Of a DNA stretch of 49,703 nucleotides, positions 9,076 through 17,535 are shown piece by piece. This stretch comes from an uncultured Flavobacterium sp. Its GTDB lineage: Bacteria; Bacteroidota; Bacteroidia; Flavobacteriales; Flavobacteriaceae. Every line of letters starts with the position of its first letter. The stretch's first letter is position 1. The position numbers and the translations under genes were made by a program. The notes below the pieces were generated by a model that was not told where the DNA came from, did not search any database, and saw nothing but the letters and a program-made list of their open reading frames with translations. Location: assembly GCF_947632075.1 (NCBI RefSeq), contig NZ_CANRNX010000009.1, positions 1-49,703 on the forward strand, written 5' to 3'.

Positions 9076-11094
9076 TTATTTCAATATAATCTTCTTTGAC
9101 TCAGCTTTTCCATCTTTAGAGATTTTAACAATGTAAACCCCACGACTAAAAGATGAAACATCTATTGTTCCTTCATTAGAAAAACCAAACATAGAATTAT
9201 TTAAATAAACTTGTTTCCCTAGCATATCATAAATTGCAACTGAAGCATTTTCAATAGAAGCATAATCAGCAGAAATATTCACTACATCTGTAGCTGGATT
9301 TGGATAGACACTTAATTTATCAAAAATCTTATTATCAACCGATACATCATCAGCAATAACCCCACCAGTAACAATTAACGTATACTTTTGCACACCCGAA
9401 TCAAGAGCATTTCTTTTATGAGAAACTCTAATTTTATAAACACCTTGAGTCGCAACACCTGAACGTGATTTATACACAACTTTTTCAATATTATCCACAT
9501 CATTATCTCCAGTACGTGCATATCGTTCAACATCACTCTTATTTAAATAAAAAGGAAAAACCACATCAGTATTCGGTCTAACTATTCTCAAATCCAAATC
9601 ATTTACAAGAACAGGATTCGTAGAATTTACCCCAGAAACCTCACGCCCTTCTTTATCAGTCCAAGCAATCGTAGCAATTAAAGGAGCTGTACCATCAGCA
9701 TCTACAGCTAATTCATAAACTTCACCACTTTGTAAAGTTAATTCTTTAAAAATAGCTAAACCTGCCTTAGCATCTTTAAGAACTTTAGCTCCTCCTTCTG
9801 CATTTATTACTCCCCATCCAAATTTTGCGTTTGGACCATCTGAAGGGATATCACCTAATTCATAAGCAGGACTAGCCGTATGCGCCATCAAAGCTCTCAA
9901 AGAAGCAGACCTCATAAAGCTTGAACGCCACAAATGCTCATGATACTGCTGCCATAAAGCAAAAACAGCAGTCACTGCAGGGGCTGCCATTGAAGTTCCA
10001 TTAGAAGTTTCATATTCACCTACAGAATTAGCAGTCCTCATACTAGACGACAGCACCTGAAATCCTTTCGCAGAAATATCTGGCTTAACTCTGTAATCAT
10101 CAGTAGGCCCCCACTGGCTAAAACTAGTCATTTCAACATTAAGAGGGGAAGTATACTCAGTAAACCCTTTAATTGCAGCAACAACAACAGCGTTCTTAGA
10201 AACAGTTTCATTAACCATTAAATCAAATCCGTTTTTATTAGGATTCAAAATTGTCAAAACTCCACCTACACTAACTCCTTCTCTATCATTACCAGCAGCA
10301 TAAACCGGTTGATATTTATCATTCAAAAACAATAATGCATCAAGATCTCTAGCAGCTCTATTATATCTACCAAAGATTCCAAAATTATTTACATACTGAG
10401 AATTATCTGCACCATAAGAGTGATTTGAAACCAACAAACCTCTACCAGCCTGATCTTTCATTTCAATTAAATCTTGTGTCCAAGTATTCGCCCAAACATT
10501 TCCTCTAAAAGCTATTCCTTTAGCACCAACTCTAGCACCATTACCTATCATAGTTCCTGCAACGTGAGTTGCATGACTTATACCACTTTGCCCTGCAGAA
10601 GTCATAGCAAAATCCCCATCCTGTACAAGCACTCTAGCTATTCCTAAATTAGGATGAGAAGATTGTGGCTGACCACCATCCCAAATTCCAAGATTCATCC
10701 TTCTCCCTTCAATATCTATGCCTAAGGAACCTCCATTATACAAATGTTGAGCTCTTGCAGTCTGTATTGAACTATTGCTAGGCACATTATTAAATGTTTT
10801 AAAATAAACCACCTCATCTATCTCAAAATCATAGCCTTTTAATTCAAAATAAGAACCATCAGCATTAACTCCAGATATTGGCAGATTTTTAGCTTTGACG
10901 ACCTCTAATGCTTTTTCATATGATTTTTCATAATCCTTTTTTAAAGCAACTCCTAAATCGTAAAGTGCTTTTTGATCATAATCTTGAACAATTTTTCTCC
11001 TTTCTTCATCTGTCTGCGCTTGAACATTTACAGTTATTGCCCCAACTAACGTCAAGAAAAATAATTTAGATAATTTACATTTCATTATATTCAA
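9076..11094 (-). CDS. Secreted subtilisin-like serine protease (S8) with T9SS sorting domain
   Basis: A 672-residue exported protease (an internal ATG three codons in is an equally good start). Residues 1-27 are a signal peptide ending VQAQ. The S8 catalytic triad is complete: Asp139 (GIWDGG), His174 (SHATHVAG, with Ala where most subtilases have Gly) and Ser368 (SNGTSMAAP); Asn269 (YAAGND) is the oxyanion-hole residue. A beta-rich domain follows (about 450-580), then a T9SS type A sorting domain (about 590-672) starting at LSVYPNPATDVV and ending in SKKIILK, which directs export through PorV/PorU-type machinery and is cleaved at the surface. It is probably a broad extracellular protease feeding peptide uptake. 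It has its own terminator and a possible TAACTTTG -7 element (complement of 11131-11138). Confidence 0.93.
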   Translation of the reverse strand: MNIMKCKLSKLFFLTLVGAITVNVQAQTDEERRKIVQDYDQKALYDLGVALKKDYEKSYEKALEVVKAKNLPISGVNADGSYFELKGYDFEIDEVVYFKTFNNVPSNSSIQTARAQHLYNGGSLGIDIEGRRMNLGIWDGGQPQSSHPNLGIARVLVQDGDFAMTSAGQSGISHATHVAGTMIGNGARVGAKGIAFRGNVWANTWTQDLIEMKDQAGRGLLVSNHSYGADNSQYVNNFGIFGRYNRAARDLDALLFLNDKYQPVYAAGNDREGVSVGGVLTILNPNKNGFDLMVNETVSKNAVVVAAIKGFTEYTSPLNVEMTSFSQWGPTDDYRVKPDISAKGFQVLSSSMRTANSVGEYETSNGTSMAAPAVTAVFALWQQYHEHLWRSSFMRSASLRALMAHTASPAYELGDIPSDGPNAKFGWGVINAEGGAKVLKDAKAGLAIFKELTLQSGEVYELAVDADGTAPLIATIAWTDKEGREVSGVNSTNPVLVNDLDLRIVRPNTDVVFPFYLNKSDVERYARTGDNDVDNIEKVVYKSRSGVATQGVYKIRVSHKRNALDSGVQKYTLIVTGGVIADDVSVDNKIFDKLSVYPNPATDVVNISADYASIENASVAIYDMLGKQVYLNNSMFGFSNEGTIDVSSFSRGVYIVKISKDGKAESKKIILK

Positions 11095-11180
11095 TTTATT
11101 TTAGATTTATTTATTAATAAAGTAATCTATCAAAGTTAAAAAAAAAAATAACATTGTGTATATTTGCGTAAATTTTAACA

Positions 11181-11780
11181 ATGTTAGAGAAAAAGAAATC
11201 AAATTTTATTTTAGAAGCAGGCACTGATGAAGCAGGAAGAGGTTGTTTAGCAGGCCCGGTGACTGCTGCCGCTGTAATTATTAAAGATTTTACTTTATTA
11301 GAAAAAATAAACGATTCAAAACAATTGAATGTTAAAAACAGATTGTTTTTCAAAAAAATAATTGAATCTAACGCAACTTTTCATGCTTTTTATCACATCT
11401 TTGAAGAAGAAATTGACGAAATCAATATATTAAACGCTTCTATAAAAGCAATGCAATTATCTATTGCAAAATTAGAAATTGAACCCGAATATATAATAGT
11501 AGACGGAAACAAATTCAAACCCTACAAAGACATACCGTATGAATGCATTATTAAAGGAGATGCTAAATTTTTAAATATTGCAGCCGCTTCAATAATTGCA
11601 AAAACTGAACGTGATAATTATATGGATATTATTCACGAGGAGTTTCCGATGTATAATTGGAAAAAGAATAAAGGCTACCCAACTAAAGAACACAGAAAAG
11701 CAATTTTAGAATATGGTCCTTGCAAATATCATAGAAAATCATTTCGTTTACTTCCCGATCAATTAAAAATTAATTTATAA
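11181..11780 (+). CDS. rnhB: Ribonuclease HII
   Basis: A 199-residue RNase HII that cuts the RNA strand of RNA/DNA hybrids and single ribonucleotides in DNA. The catalytic acidic residues are visible: Asp16-Glu17 in TDEAGRG, Asp108 in IIVDGN, and Asp145 in KTERDNYMD. The C-terminal [11 protein letters not shown] is the conserved family end. The length matches the short bacterial form. It is transcribed divergently from the subtilase; a TATATTTG -7 element at 11159-11166 lies 14 bases before the ATG, so the 5' leader would be very short. No clear -33 TTG is present at the usual spacing. Confidence 0.95.
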   Translation: MLEKKKSNFILEAGTDEAGRGCLAGPVTAAAVIIKDFTLLEKINDSKQLNVKNRLFFKKIIESNATFHAFYHIFEEEIDEINILNASIKAMQLSIAKLEIEPEYIIVDGNKFKPYKDIPYECIIKGDAKFLNIAAASIIAKTERDNYMDIIHEEFPMYNWKKNKGYPTKEHRKAILEYGPCKYHRKSFRLLPDQLKINL

Positions 11781-11783
11781 AAA

Positions 11784-11806
11784 AAGCAGGAGTAAAACTC
11801 CTGCCT
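11784..11806 (-). terminator. Hairpin terminator between rnhB and susD2
   Basis: Perfect 8-bp stem GCAGGAGT (11786-11793) and ACTCCTGC (11797-11804) with a 3-base loop. The T-run is strong on the minus strand and weak on the plus strand, so its main job is to end susCD operon 2, though it may also serve rnhB. Confidence 0.8.
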
Positions 11807-11820
11807 TAAACTAATTCAAA

Positions 11821-13221
11821 TTAATATCCGAAATTCTGTTCCATTCCACTTGCATTAATCTCCGATAATGGAATTGGAAAAGCTGTTCGATAATCTCCGT
11901 ATAAAATAGTCTCCGTTAACCTTGGGTTATGAGGCACATCACGCTTTAACCTCATCAAGTCATCGTATCTAAAACCTTCAAAAATCAATTCTTTTCTTCT
12001 TTCCAAAAGAACATCATCTTTAGAAATACTTACCAAAGGATCAATATTTCTTTTATTTCTAATTTGATTAACATAGTCCAATGACAAAGCTGGATCTATA
12101 TCGATTGCAGCTTCTGCAGCATTTAAAAGCAACTCTTCATATCTCATAATTATCACATTATCTGCAAAAGCCGTATACTTTCCTAAATTTCTTAAATTTC
12201 CAGCAACAGTGCCTAAAATCGTTTTACGAACATCATTTGCTACATATAATGAATCTACATTTCGTTGAGCAACAATATCTCCGTACGAAGTACCATTATA
12301 AATTTGATGTAACCCATTATTTCCTAAATGATCATCAGAAGGAAATGCTAGCTCAAAAACAGAATTCACATTCACAATATTACCTGAAAATTGACCTTTG
12401 AAATCTGCTGCAGATATTACAGAACCACCTTCTGCAATTGCAAGCTCAGCGCTTGTTAAAGCAACCTGATAATCTTCTGGAAAATAAGTGGCAAAATACA
12501 ATGCAACTCGAGACTTAACACCCAATGCCGCTTGTTTAGTAATCTTAGTTTTGTCAGTATTCGTTATTTTTAAAATTGCTTCATCTAAATCTGCGTAAAT
12601 TTTAACACGAACCTCTGCAAGAGTATTTCTAACATTAGTCATTTCAAAAATCATATTCGGATTTTTTGGCACTTTGTTAACATAAGGTATAGTAAGAGCG
12701 TCTTTTCCTCCCTGATTATCAACATAATGCTGTCCGTATAGTTTCAATAAATCAAAATGCCCTAATGCACGCCCCACCAACGCCTGGCCTCTATAGTCAT
12801 CAATCACAGCTTGATTACCTTCAACTGCAATTTTTCCATCTTGAATTTCAGTAGCATTTATAACATAATTTGCATTCAAAATTACTTGATAAATAGCCAA
12901 CCATGTATCCGCAGGATAAGCTTCTCCAATCTTCACATTCATTTCAGAAACTGTAACAAAACGATTTGAAGAACCAATAGAATAAGCATTATCCGTACGT
13001 GCTTCATTAAAAATAATATAATCTCGACCGTAATAAGGAGCGACAGCCATTTTCTTCATCATACCATTAATTAGGTAATCTAAATCTGTCAAAGACTTAA
13101 TTGGATCATTATCAAGGTCTCTTGAAGTTGACAACTCCGGATCTAAAGAATCTTTACTACATGAAGTAACCCCAACTGTTAAAAGGGTTAGCACACCTAT
13201 TTTAAATATATATTTTTTCAT
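11821..13221 (-). CDS. SusD/RagB-family nutrient-binding lipoprotein (pair 2)
   Basis: A 466-residue SusD-like lipoprotein, shorter than its paralogue at 4202-5812. The signal peptide ends VGVTSC with the lipidated cysteine at residue 21. The C-terminal signature LLERRKELIFEGFRYDDLMR and final FPIPxxEINAS...QNFGY match the family. The SusC partner ends five bases upstream, so they are translated from one message. It should sit on the cell surface, capping the transporter and recruiting its ligand. The ligand is unknown; no polysaccharide enzymes lie next to it. Confidence 0.92.
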   Translation of the reverse strand: MKKYIFKIGVLTLLTVGVTSCSKDSLDPELSTSRDLDNDPIKSLTDLDYLINGMMKKMAVAPYYGRDYIIFNEARTDNAYSIGSSNRFVTVSEMNVKIGEAYPADTWLAIYQVILNANYVINATEIQDGKIAVEGNQAVIDDYRGQALVGRALGHFDLLKLYGQHYVDNQGGKDALTIPYVNKVPKNPNMIFEMTNVRNTLAEVRVKIYADLDEAILKITNTDKTKITKQAALGVKSRVALYFATYFPEDYQVALTSAELAIAEGGSVISAADFKGQFSGNIVNVNSVFELAFPSDDHLGNNGLHQIYNGTSYGDIVAQRNVDSLYVANDVRKTILGTVAGNLRNLGKYTAFADNVIIMRYEELLLNAAEAAIDIDPALSLDYVNQIRNKRNIDPLVSISKDDVLLERRKELIFEGFRYDDLMRLKRDVPHNPRLTETILYGDYRTAFPIPLSEINASGMEQNFGY

Positions 13222-13226
13222 CTTTT

Positions 13227-16200
13227 TTAGAATTTAACATTAACAGAAAATACTACAGATTTTACAGGTGGCGAAATAAAACCAACATAACCATAACTTC
13301 CATCACTTGCATTCGCCCCAACTTCTGGGTCAAACTTCAATGATTTATCTTTTACCCAAGTATATAAATTTGTTCCACGAACAGAAAGTGTTAACCCACT
13401 TAATTTTAATTGTTGTAAATCTTTTTTATCAAAGTTATATCCAAATGAAACATCACGTAATCTAACAAAATCACCATCTTTCAGGAACCTTGTTGAAACA
13501 CTCGCATTATTATTACTGTTTATAGTAAATTTTGGCACATCTGTTATATCGCCCGGTTTTTGCCAACGATCATCTACATAATCTGTTGAGTTAAAAGTTA
13601 ACAAGGCAGTTGAACTTGTCCCTTGAACATAATTCCCCCAATCTTCATAAACTTTATTTCCTCCAGAGAAAGATAAATTAGCATTAACGAAGAAATTCCC
13701 AATTTCTATCTGAGTTCCAAAACCTCCCGAATAAGTAGGAATTGCACTTCCACCTTGCCAAGCAACTTTTGCATCAGCATATTTACTAGTCACCTCCCCA
13801 TCTTTACCATTTACATACCATTGAGCATCACCCGTTTCTGGGTTAACTCCAGCATATTTTTTCATATACCAACCACGAATTGGATGACCTTCTTCAATTC
13901 TAGTAAAAGATGACGTTGGGGTTAATTTATCTCCATCTGGCATTATTGGCATTGAAGTAACTTTATTTTTTAATGTCGCAAAATTTCCATAAACAGACCA
14001 TGAAAAATTTTCTTTTTCAATTACCTGAGCACTGAATTCAAATTCCCAACCATTATTTTTTAATTCTCCCGCATTTTTTAAAACATTCACAAAACCAGAA
14101 GTTCTAGTTACCGGAACAGCTAAAAGCAAATCTTTTGTTAACGAATTATAATACGCAACAGACGCAGTTATTCTATTCTGTAAGAAACCTAAATTTAACC
14201 CAATATCAGATTTATAAACTTTTTCCCAAGTTATATCGTCACCTATTTGACCAGGCACAAATCCGGTTTGACCATCATATCTTTCTGTTACTAAAGTATT
14301 CTGGTATTTATTTCGACCAATTCCTGAATTACCTGTAACCCCATAAGATCCTCTTAGTCGTAAAAGAGAAATAGTTTCAGAACCAATCATAAATTCTTCA
14401 TTCATAATATTCCAAGCAGCACCAGCTGACCAAAAAGTTCCCCATCTATTTTTTGGACTAAACTTCGAATTTCCTTCTCTTCTTAACGATAAATCAACTA
14501 AATATTTATTATTAAAAGAATAGTTAATCAATCCTAAATAAGATAAATTAGCTTGATCTGCAAAAGTAGCTGATGCCCTAAAATCTTTAGATGCATTACC
14601 TAACATGTTGAATCCTTCAGGAATATTATAACCTACTCCATATAAATAATTCAATTTCATTTTTTCATATTCCATCAAAACCTTAACATCAAAACGATGA
14701 TTATCTGCGATATAGAATCTATAATCTAAACTATTTTGCGTATTATATTGAAAATAAGATGATGCTGAATTTTCTGCATAACCATGGTAGCTAGCTCCAT
14801 CACCATGAAAAGGATTGTTGAAATTTCTGAAATAAGTATAATTGTAATCTAAAGCCATTTGAGTATTAAATCTTAAATCTTCGGTAATTTTGTACGAAAC
14901 CTTAACATTTGAAATTGCTCTAATTACATCATTATATCTAATATTATTAGGTAATGTGTATAACGGGTTGTGCAATCCAGACAACAATGATCTATTTATA
15001 TTCAACTGCCCATCTGGACCATATGCAGAATTCCATGGACTCATAAAATATCTAATCATATTTGGATTAGAATAATATGCACCTTGCTCTAAAATACCTT
15101 CTTGCTTAATATTAGAAACATTAGCACTAAATCCAAAATCTACTCTATCAGACAATTGTCTATCAAAACTAAACAAACCACTAACTCTTCTGAAGTCAGA
15201 ACCAATCATTGTACCTTCTGTTTTATTATAACCTAATGAAGCATAAAAATTCGATTTTTCATCACCACCAGTTGCAGAGAAATTTAATATATTAACCAAT
15301 GCGTCTTTATTTTGTAACCATTTTGACCAATCGTTATTTGGTTTTCCTTGATCAATCCAATTTTGCAAACCAGCAGTTTCATTTGGCATCGCAGTAATCA
15401 TTTGATTATATACTGCATCATAATCAAATACCCCACCACCATTATAAGTATTATTAAAAGCTTCTAATGCATAATCCATTTTCTTTTGACCTGACAATGG
15501 AGTTGGTCCTTTTACAGCATTATTTTGGAAACCGATAGAAGAACTGAATTCATAACGTGTTTCACCAGACTTCCCTCTTTTAGTAGTAATTAAAATAACT
15601 CCATTTGCACCACGAGCACCATAAACAGATGTTGCTCCCGCATCTTTCAATACAGTTATATTTTCAATATCTGAACTATTAATTGCAGAAAGCGCAGATA
15701 AAGAAGAGGAATTTGCATCTCCAGTCAAGTTAGAATTCGTCACTGGAATTCCATCTATTACAATCAACGGATCATTACTAGCAGATACGGAGTTCATTCC
15801 TCTAATTCTAATTGACTGAGTTGAACCTGGTGTACCTGAATCACCAGCTAAAGTTAAACCAGCTACTTTACCTTGTAAAGCTTGATCTGCAGAAGCTAAA
15901 GGAGCTTTACTAATTTCGTCTCCACTAATTTGAACAACATTACCAGTAAGCTCGTTTTTGTTTTTTTTCTGACCATAACCTAAAATTACAATTTCATCTA
16001 AAACTGACGAGTCATCATTCATTGAGACATTAATGAATATAGACAAGCCAACAGTTTTAGTAACATCTTGTAAACCTAAATATGAAAAGCGTAGAACATC
16101 TCCTTGTTTTGCATAAATAGCATACGAACCATCCTCTTCAGTAATTGCACCTTCATCGGTGTTTTCAATCATAACACTTACACCATATAACGGCAAGTCT

Positions 16201-16307
16201 TGAGAAGTTACAATTCCTGTAATTTTTTGCTTTTCCTGTGCCAAAGTAATGGCAGAATAAAACAAAATGAAAAACAGAATTAGCTTGAATGTAAATTTTC
16301 TTTCCAT
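13227..16307 (-). CDS. SusC/RagA-family TonB-linked outer-membrane transporter (pair 2)
   Basis: A 1026-residue SusC protein. Signal peptide about 1-24, carboxypeptidase-regulatory-like domain about 27-100, the canonical SusC segment LDEIVILGYG at 103-112, plug domain about 115-245 (with NDPLIVIDGIPVT and VLKDAGATSVYGARGANGV), then a barrel ending in VNVKF. Unlike the first pair, it retains the standard GYG motif, so the two transporters belong to different SusC subgroups and are not a recent duplication. It leads an operon with the SusD at 11821-13221. The upstream 200 bases are very AT-rich and I could not pick a promoter with confidence. Confidence 0.93.
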   Translation of the reverse strand: MERKFTFKLILFFILFYSAITLAQEKQKITGIVTSQDLPLYGVSVMIENTDEGAITEEDGSYAIYAKQGDVLRFSYLGLQDVTKTVGLSIFINVSMNDDSSVLDEIVILGYGQKKNKNELTGNVVQISGDEISKAPLASADQALQGKVAGLTLAGDSGTPGSTQSIRIRGMNSVSASNDPLIVIDGIPVTNSNLTGDANSSSLSALSAINSSDIENITVLKDAGATSVYGARGANGVILITTKRGKSGETRYEFSSSIGFQNNAVKGPTPLSGQKKMDYALEAFNNTYNGGGVFDYDAVYNQMITAMPNETAGLQNWIDQGKPNNDWSKWLQNKDALVNILNFSATGGDEKSNFYASLGYNKTEGTMIGSDFRRVSGLFSFDRQLSDRVDFGFSANVSNIKQEGILEQGAYYSNPNMIRYFMSPWNSAYGPDGQLNINRSLLSGLHNPLYTLPNNIRYNDVIRAISNVKVSYKITEDLRFNTQMALDYNYTYFRNFNNPFHGDGASYHGYAENSASSYFQYNTQNSLDYRFYIADNHRFDVKVLMEYEKMKLNYLYGVGYNIPEGFNMLGNASKDFRASATFADQANLSYLGLINYSFNNKYLVDLSLRREGNSKFSPKNRWGTFWSAGAAWNIMNEEFMIGSETISLLRLRGSYGVTGNSGIGRNKYQNTLVTERYDGQTGFVPGQIGDDITWEKVYKSDIGLNLGFLQNRITASVAYYNSLTKDLLLAVPVTRTSGFVNVLKNAGELKNNGWEFEFSAQVIEKENFSWSVYGNFATLKNKVTSMPIMPDGDKLTPTSSFTRIEEGHPIRGWYMKKYAGVNPETGDAQWYVNGKDGEVTSKYADAKVAWQGGSAIPTYSGGFGTQIEIGNFFVNANLSFSGGNKVYEDWGNYVQGTSSTALLTFNSTDYVDDRWQKPGDITDVPKFTINSNNNASVSTRFLKDGDFVRLRDVSFGYNFDKKDLQQLKLSGLTLSVRGTNLYTWVKDKSLKFDPEVGANASDGSYGYVGFISPPVKSVVFSVNVKF

Positions 16308-16472
16308 TTGTCTATTTTATTAATTTTATATCAATATTAACAATTATATACCTAAAAAGCAAAATAAATGTTAAATTAAAGAAAATTAATCAACAAAAAA
16401 AATGTTAATTTAAAACCAAAAAGAGAATCGATAGAAAAAAAAACATTTTTTGCGATAAAAACTAAATAAAAA

Positions 16473-16507
16473 AAACATTTAACCTATAAGAATTAAATGT
16501 TTTTTTT
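16473..16507 (-). terminator. Terminator of the yqaE-lipB transcript
   Basis: Stem AAACATTTAA (16473-16482) pairing with TTAAATGTTT (16493-16502), A/T-rich, with runs of A and T outside. It follows the lipB stop codon. Confidence 0.65.
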
Positions 16508-16530
16508 ATTAAATATTGGAATATAATTTG

Positions 16531-17238
16531 TTAATTTCTATTCAAAATAGTCATTCCAAATAGAGCTTCAATGTGTTTAATTATTTTATTTTTAACTTCT
16601 ACCTCATCAACAGACTTTACTCCTAATTCATTATTTAAAGAAGCAACAGCTTTTCCACGAATTCCACACGGAATAATGTGATCAAAATAACCTAAGTCAG
16701 AATTCACATTCAATGCAAAACCATGCATAGTAACCCAACGAGAAGCACGAACCCCCATAGCACAAATTTTACGGGCAAAAGGAGTGCCAACATCAATCCA
16801 AACACCAGTTTCACCCTCACTTCTAGTTCCTTTTACACCATATTCAGCAAGAGTTAAAATAATAGCCTCTTCTAAAAAACGTAAATATTTATGAATATCT
16901 GTAAAGAAGTTTTCTAAATCCAAAATCGGATAACCAACAACCTGTCCTGGTCCGTGATACGTTATATCTCCACCTCTATTTATTTTATAAAAAGTAGCAC
17001 CTTTTTCTGCTAATTGCGTTTCATTTAAAAGCATATTAGACATATCTCCACTCTTTCCTAAAGTATAAACATGTGGATGCTCTACAAAAAGTAAATAATT
17101 TGGCGTTTCAGTCTCTTTATTTTCTCTTCTGTTTTCTGATTTAATCGCCAAAATACTTTGAAACAATTCTTCTTGATAATCCCAAGTTTCTTTATAATCC
17201 TTTAAACCTAATTCTTCAATTATAACTTTTTTATTCAT
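16531..17238 (-). CDS. lipB: Lipoyl(octanoyl) transferase
   Basis: A 235-residue LipB, which moves octanoate from acyl carrier protein to lipoyl domains such as those of the pyruvate dehydrogenase E2 encoded at 28231-29805. Family motifs in order: EHPHVYTLG (53-61), INRGGDITYHGPGQVVGYP (86-104), Lys157 in ARKICAMGVR, and the acyl-thioester cysteine Cys191 in HIIPCGI. Its start is 15 bases after the stop of the small YqaE-like gene, suggesting one transcript. The N-terminus lies in a normal place relative to homologues. Confidence 0.95.
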   Translation of the reverse strand: MNKKVIIEELGLKDYKETWDYQEELFQSILAIKSENRRENKETETPNYLLFVEHPHVYTLGKSGDMSNMLLNETQLAEKGATFYKINRGGDITYHGPGQVVGYPILDLENFFTDIHKYLRFLEEAIILTLAEYGVKGTRSEGETGVWIDVGTPFARKICAMGVRASRWVTMHGFALNVNSDLGYFDHIIPCGIRGKAVASLNNELGVKSVDEVEVKNKIIKHIEALFGMTILNRN

Positions 17239-17253
17239 CTTTAATTAAAATCA

Positions 17254-17415
17254 TTATTTATATTTTGGGTTATTCAAAATAACTAGAGCAGCAACAACTC
17301 CAGGGATCCACCCTGCCAAAGTTAACAAAAACACAATCAAAATAGATCCGCAACCTTTATCTAAAACCGATAACGGAGGGAAGACAATTGCTAATAAAAC
17401 ACGCCAAAAACTCAT
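17254..17415 (-). CDS. YqaE/Pmp3-family small membrane protein
   Basis: A 53-residue protein beginning MSFWRVLLAIVFPPLSVLDK. It has two hydrophobic helices (about 6-18 and 24-46) with the family pattern of FPPLxVxxxxGCGS after the first helix and LTLAGWIPGVVAALVIL in the second. It belongs to the Pmp3/YqaE proteolipid family (PF01679), linked in other organisms to membrane potential and stress; the role in this organism is not known. It lies 15 bases upstream of lipB on the same strand. A TAAATTTG -7 element (complement of 17436-17443) is placed suitably for its promoter. Confidence 0.9.
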   Translation of the reverse strand: MSFWRVLLAIVFPPLSVLDKGCGSILIVFLLTLAGWIPGVVAALVILNNPKYK

Positions 17416-17497
17416 TTTATATAAATTCAATCAAACAAATTTACGCAAAATTCCTTGTTAAATAAGACAGAATGTTAATTACAATTCTAAAAAATCA

Positions 17498-17505
17498 TAT
17501 CTTTG
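17498..17505 (+). promoter_or_regulatory. -7 element of lysS promoter
   Basis: TATCTTTG matches TAnnTTTG and sits 30 bases before the preferred lysS ATG at 17536. No good TTG at the -33 position. Its place argues against translation starting at the TTG at 17503, which lies inside the element. Confidence 0.5.
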
Positions 17506-17535
17506 CATGTTAAACAATTATATTTTAAAAAAATC

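Noticed and set aside
4202..16307. Polysaccharide utilisation locus
   Set aside because: No glycoside hydrolase, polysaccharide lyase, sulfatase or hybrid two-component/ECF regulator next to either SusCD pair.
17503..17535. Longer LysS start at a TTG
   Set aside because: The TTG is part of the -7 element TATCTTTG; ATG at 17536 gives the normal N-terminus.
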